The notes under the pieces: generated by a model
Database searches by the model: none
What the model was told of the DNA's origin: nothing
Seen by the model: the letters and a program-made list of their open reading frames with translations, nothing else
Assembly: GCA_020796225.1 (NCBI GenBank)
Contig: CM036758.1
Coordinates: 67,717,274-67,781,273, forward strand
DNA: 64,000 nt
Direction of reading: 5' to 3'
Origin: Arion vulgaris
Taxonomy: Eukaryota; Mollusca; Gastropoda; Stylommatophora; Arionidae
Program-made: the position numbers and the translations under genes
Part shown: positions 61,480-64,000 of the stretch, piece by piece
How the letters are laid out: every line of letters begins with the position of its first letter
How positions within the stretch are numbered: the stretch's first letter is position 1

Positions 61480-61740
61480 AACGTTACATTGTTTGCATTT
61501 GGTATCACATTAATTATGTGTGTGAAGCATGAGCATCTAACATTCCAGAGGAAAAAACATAGTTGTGCTGTTTTTGAATATAAGTGTTACAGAAGAGTCA
61601 TCCGTATACCACGGACAGAGCAGAGAACAAATAGATCTAGCCAGAGAGAACTCAAAATCAAAGAAAACTGGCTAATGTTACATATAAGCGTGAGAAATTT
61701 CAATTATTTTGGACATATATAGAGACAAGAAGGCCAGAGA
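61480..61740 (+). pseudogene. LINE-G-type ORF2 fragment
   Basis: FEYKCYRRVIRIPRTEQRTN, RELKIKENWLML and NFNYFGHI, the canonical W..R..N..V......R.L...I..R...YFGH order. Confidence 0.65.
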
Positions 61741-61850
61741 GGTTACCTGGGCCAAAATTAGAGGTGTAAAGAATAGAACCACTGTTACCTTGCCACGCAT
61801 GTCGTAAGAGGCGATTAAAGGAGGTTAAGCGTGGGGTTATCTACCCCATC
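61740..61850 (+). mobile_element. Retroposon G fragment
   Basis: TAAAGAATAGAACCACTGTT ACC and CATGTCGTAAGAGGCGATTA. Confidence 0.75.
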
Positions 61851-61884
61851 CCGTAAAAACACTAGATAGCTACATAAACCACAA

Positions 61885-62030
61885 CCATAAACCTGTGGTA
61901 GGGGATTGTGTTCGAAGATTGGACTTTATAGTCACCTCTTTACACATCAGAGAAGTGCAGCAACACATGTCTGAGACTACTGTCATCATCGCTTCCGATG
62001 GATGACTTATATTATTATTATTATTATTAT
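61885..62030 (+). pseudogene. LINE-A extreme 3' end
   Basis: CCTGTGGTAGGGGATTGTGT to GCTTCCGATGGATGACTTAT and (ATT)n, as at 53170-53300. Confidence 0.8.
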
Positions 62031-62059
62031 TACAGAACTACCAACTCATGTCCATTTTT

Positions 62060-62915
62060 TGACAATGTTTCTATTTGAGACTGACCAATACTGTTGTTGA
62101 ATAAGCTCAAATCAACACATGAGAAGATATTGGTTATTGGTTACTGCTTACATCACAGCACTCCCGACATGCCCATAGGTGTTCAGTCTTCCCCAACACA
62201 TTTCGAAGAATATGCATGCTGATAGTACCCGTGTTTTACTGGTTAAATACACTTCTATCTCTATGCCCCTCAAGCAACTCGCTCTAATGTAGAACGTGTA
62301 ATTCCAAACTTCTTAAATCGCTCTAATGATTCAACGCCTAGATTAGTGTCCTCATTCAACATAAGGTGGCAAAGAGACAGAAGAACATAGCCTTTATCCA
62401 TCCTAAGCTCTCCAATCGATGCTGTTGATGCAAACATGTCCGCTCTCTCGTTCCCGCGAACATCCGCTTGACCAGGACAGTAGATCCACTTAAAGTTGGA
62501 AACCACATTCACTCATACCACAGTCTACCATTCTGGATCCTACGAAGTATCAACTGAGAAACAAAAGCAGCCCCCAGTAAATTGAGTACCAGAAAGGCAA
62601 TGGAGGGCAGCAGTAACGGCCTCAGCCTCCATCCTCATACTGGAAGTAGTTGTCCTGTATGCTCCTTTTCGCTCTGCAACAGCCATACAATGCGTACTAG
62701 ACAAGAAACCCCAGCCAGACTTCGAACACGATGCACAGACTCATCGGTATAAACATCATCATCATCACTTGCATTATCTTCTATAAGCTGATTAATTGCG
62801 AGTTTAGTTTAGTAGTTGTCCTGTATGCTCCTTTTCGCTCTGCAACAGCCATACAATGCGTACTAGCCAAGAAACCCCAGCCTGACTTCTAACACGATGC
62901 ACAGACTCATTCTTT
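62060..62915 (-). pseudogene. LINE-B RNase H domain and 3' end
   Basis: The minus strand reads VYTDESVHR (62755-62730), then, after shifts, FKWIYCPGQADVRGNERADM FASTAS (62490-62415), the RNase H W.PGH..I.GNE.AD..A motif, and TEHLWACREC (62190-62165). Positions 62640-62735 and 62812-62910 are a direct duplication of about 172-bp period. Confidence 0.78.
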
Positions 62916-63128
62916 TCTTTTCTTTTTCGATCCAGAAGCACTTGAGCTGAAAGCTCTTCTGCTCGGTGTCATGGACATCGTAACCCTTCGGCTCGGTGCC
63001 ACGAACACCGTAAATCTGGGGAACCTGTAGCTTTTCTACCAGTTCGCGGAGTTGAACCCGCACTTACAGAGGACTTGTCACCAGTAGTCCAACGCGCTAC
63101 GAACACGCTGGGCACGCGGGCATCACAG
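62915..63128 (-). mobile_element. SINE-B with target duplication
   Basis: Full-length copy (minus-strand head GCGTTCGTAGCGCGTTGGA-like; B box GGTTCAACTCCGCG). CACAGACTCAT occurs at both borders (62900-62910 and about 63124-63134). Confidence 0.85.
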
Positions 63129-63565
63129 ACTCATCGGTATAAACATCATCATCAGCATTTGCATTATCTTCTATAAACTGATTAATTGCGAGTTTAGTTT
63201 AGTTTAGTAGTCGGATCATCCTCACTGCACGTCGAACCAATTAGTCCATAAGTGCTCCGATCTCCCCTCAGTATTTCCCTCAGCTTGGCAAATAACGACA
63301 CCGGGTCTTTGTTGGTTTACTATTCTTCTGTGGCTACCAGCATAGCGTTCTTGTCTAGCTACACCACACTTGACTTGGAGTTCTTGCAGTCTGGTTAGTG
63401 TTGTAGATTCACCACTATTACACGAATCATGTACACATCATCTCTCCCTTAGGGAATTTATATTATCAGCATGGTCCATTGCTCGCCCGCTTTGTACAGC
63501 ACCCATAACTGCAAGCCTATCCGCACGTTCATTCCCCCTTAATTGCGAGTTTAGCCTTTTAGCCT
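63129..63565 (-). pseudogene. LINE-B/RNase H sequence continued
   Basis: The minus strand reads LRGNERADRLAVMGAVQSGR (63540-63480). 63129-63230 repeats the flank of 62740-62820. Frames are broken. Confidence 0.65.
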
Positions 63566-63594
63566 TTAGAAGATATACGGGTAATAGGTAAATA

Positions 63595-63618
63595 ACAATA
63601 ATAATAATAATAATAATT
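63595..63618. repeat. (AAT)n microsatellite
   Basis: About 8 AAT units. Confidence 0.9.
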
Positions 63619-63624
63619 CCTCTC

Positions 63625-64000
63625 GTACCGTTATACGTTACATAGAGCCTGCAAGTAATTTCTCCATACCGCTTTATCCTGGGCAACTCGCTCAATCTCA
63701 TCCATAGAACTGAGACCGATATTTCCTGCCTCTCTCAGCAAAGTTCGTTTCAGGGTCTCCTTAGGTCGACCTCTCTTTCTTGAACCCTTTGTATCCCACT
63801 TCAATGCCTGCTTTGAAATTCGTTGATCATTTCTCCTCAAGGTGTTTCCAACATATCTCCATCTTCTCTTTCTTATAACAGTTGTCACTAGTGGTTGACC
63901 AGACATTTCTCTGATTTCATCACTTCTCATGAATTCGTTCCATTTTGTATTCATTATTTTGTGCAGACATCTATTTTCAAATGCATTCAACTTGCTTTCT
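63625..64000 (-). pseudogene. LINE-E ORF2 C-terminal end, runs off the window
   Basis: The minus strand reads CLHKIMNTKWNEFMRSDEIR, then [32 protein letters not shown] and ERVAQDKAVWRNYLQALC in one open frame of about 120 codons, ending near 63631. Typical end of a non-LTR ORF2; least degraded of its family here. Confidence 0.82.

Overview
The window is animal nuclear DNA: AT-rich, with short exons separated by kilobase introns with GT-AG borders, packed with tRNA-derived SINEs, 5'-truncated non-LTR retrotransposons, MITE-like elements and more than 25 minisatellite arrays. The dispersed element carrying GTCGTAAGAGGCGA resembles repeats I know from mollusc genomes, and a guanylate cyclase with a NIT sensor domain is typical of marine invertebrates. 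I therefore infer a lophotrochozoan, probably a mollusc; the species is not identifiable by eye.

Main gene (+ strand, about 4.0-50.8 kb): 13 exons of a NIT-domain membrane guanylate cyclase. The joined partial model is about 575 residues: first membrane segment (4025-4192), extracellular NIT domain (6113-23084), second membrane segment and signalling helix (38538-41180), and class III cyclase domain (41131-50832). Intron phases match at every junction except for two single-base problems, one inside exon 7 and one at the exon 12/13 junction. The exon or exons encoding the extreme N terminus were not found. Residue numbers below start at the first visible codon.

Second gene (- strand, 58.4-60.9 kb): the last two exons of a divergent, intron-containing histone H2B-like protein. 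The upstream exon or exons, carrying the N-terminal tail and helix 1, must lie beyond the right edge or escaped detection.

Everything else is repeats. Six tRNA-headed SINE families (labelled A to F here), a retroposon family (G), several non-LTR element families (mostly 3' ends of ORF2) and MITEs recur on both strands. Many minisatellites were visibly seeded from recognisable sequence: LINE tails, an RNase H coding segment, a MITE end, a SINE body and, most unusually, exon 3' ends with their 5' splice sites in two cyclase introns. One array (41.31-41.81 kb) repeats a complete 27-nt acceptor-exon-donor cassette six times in frame.

Assembly quality is uneven. 27.2-28.5 kb looks like a deletion-ridden copy of 25.8-27.1 kb, and 29.1-30.9 and 32.5-35.9 kb carry dense small deletions that stop abruptly. 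The two exon frame problems may therefore be consensus errors.
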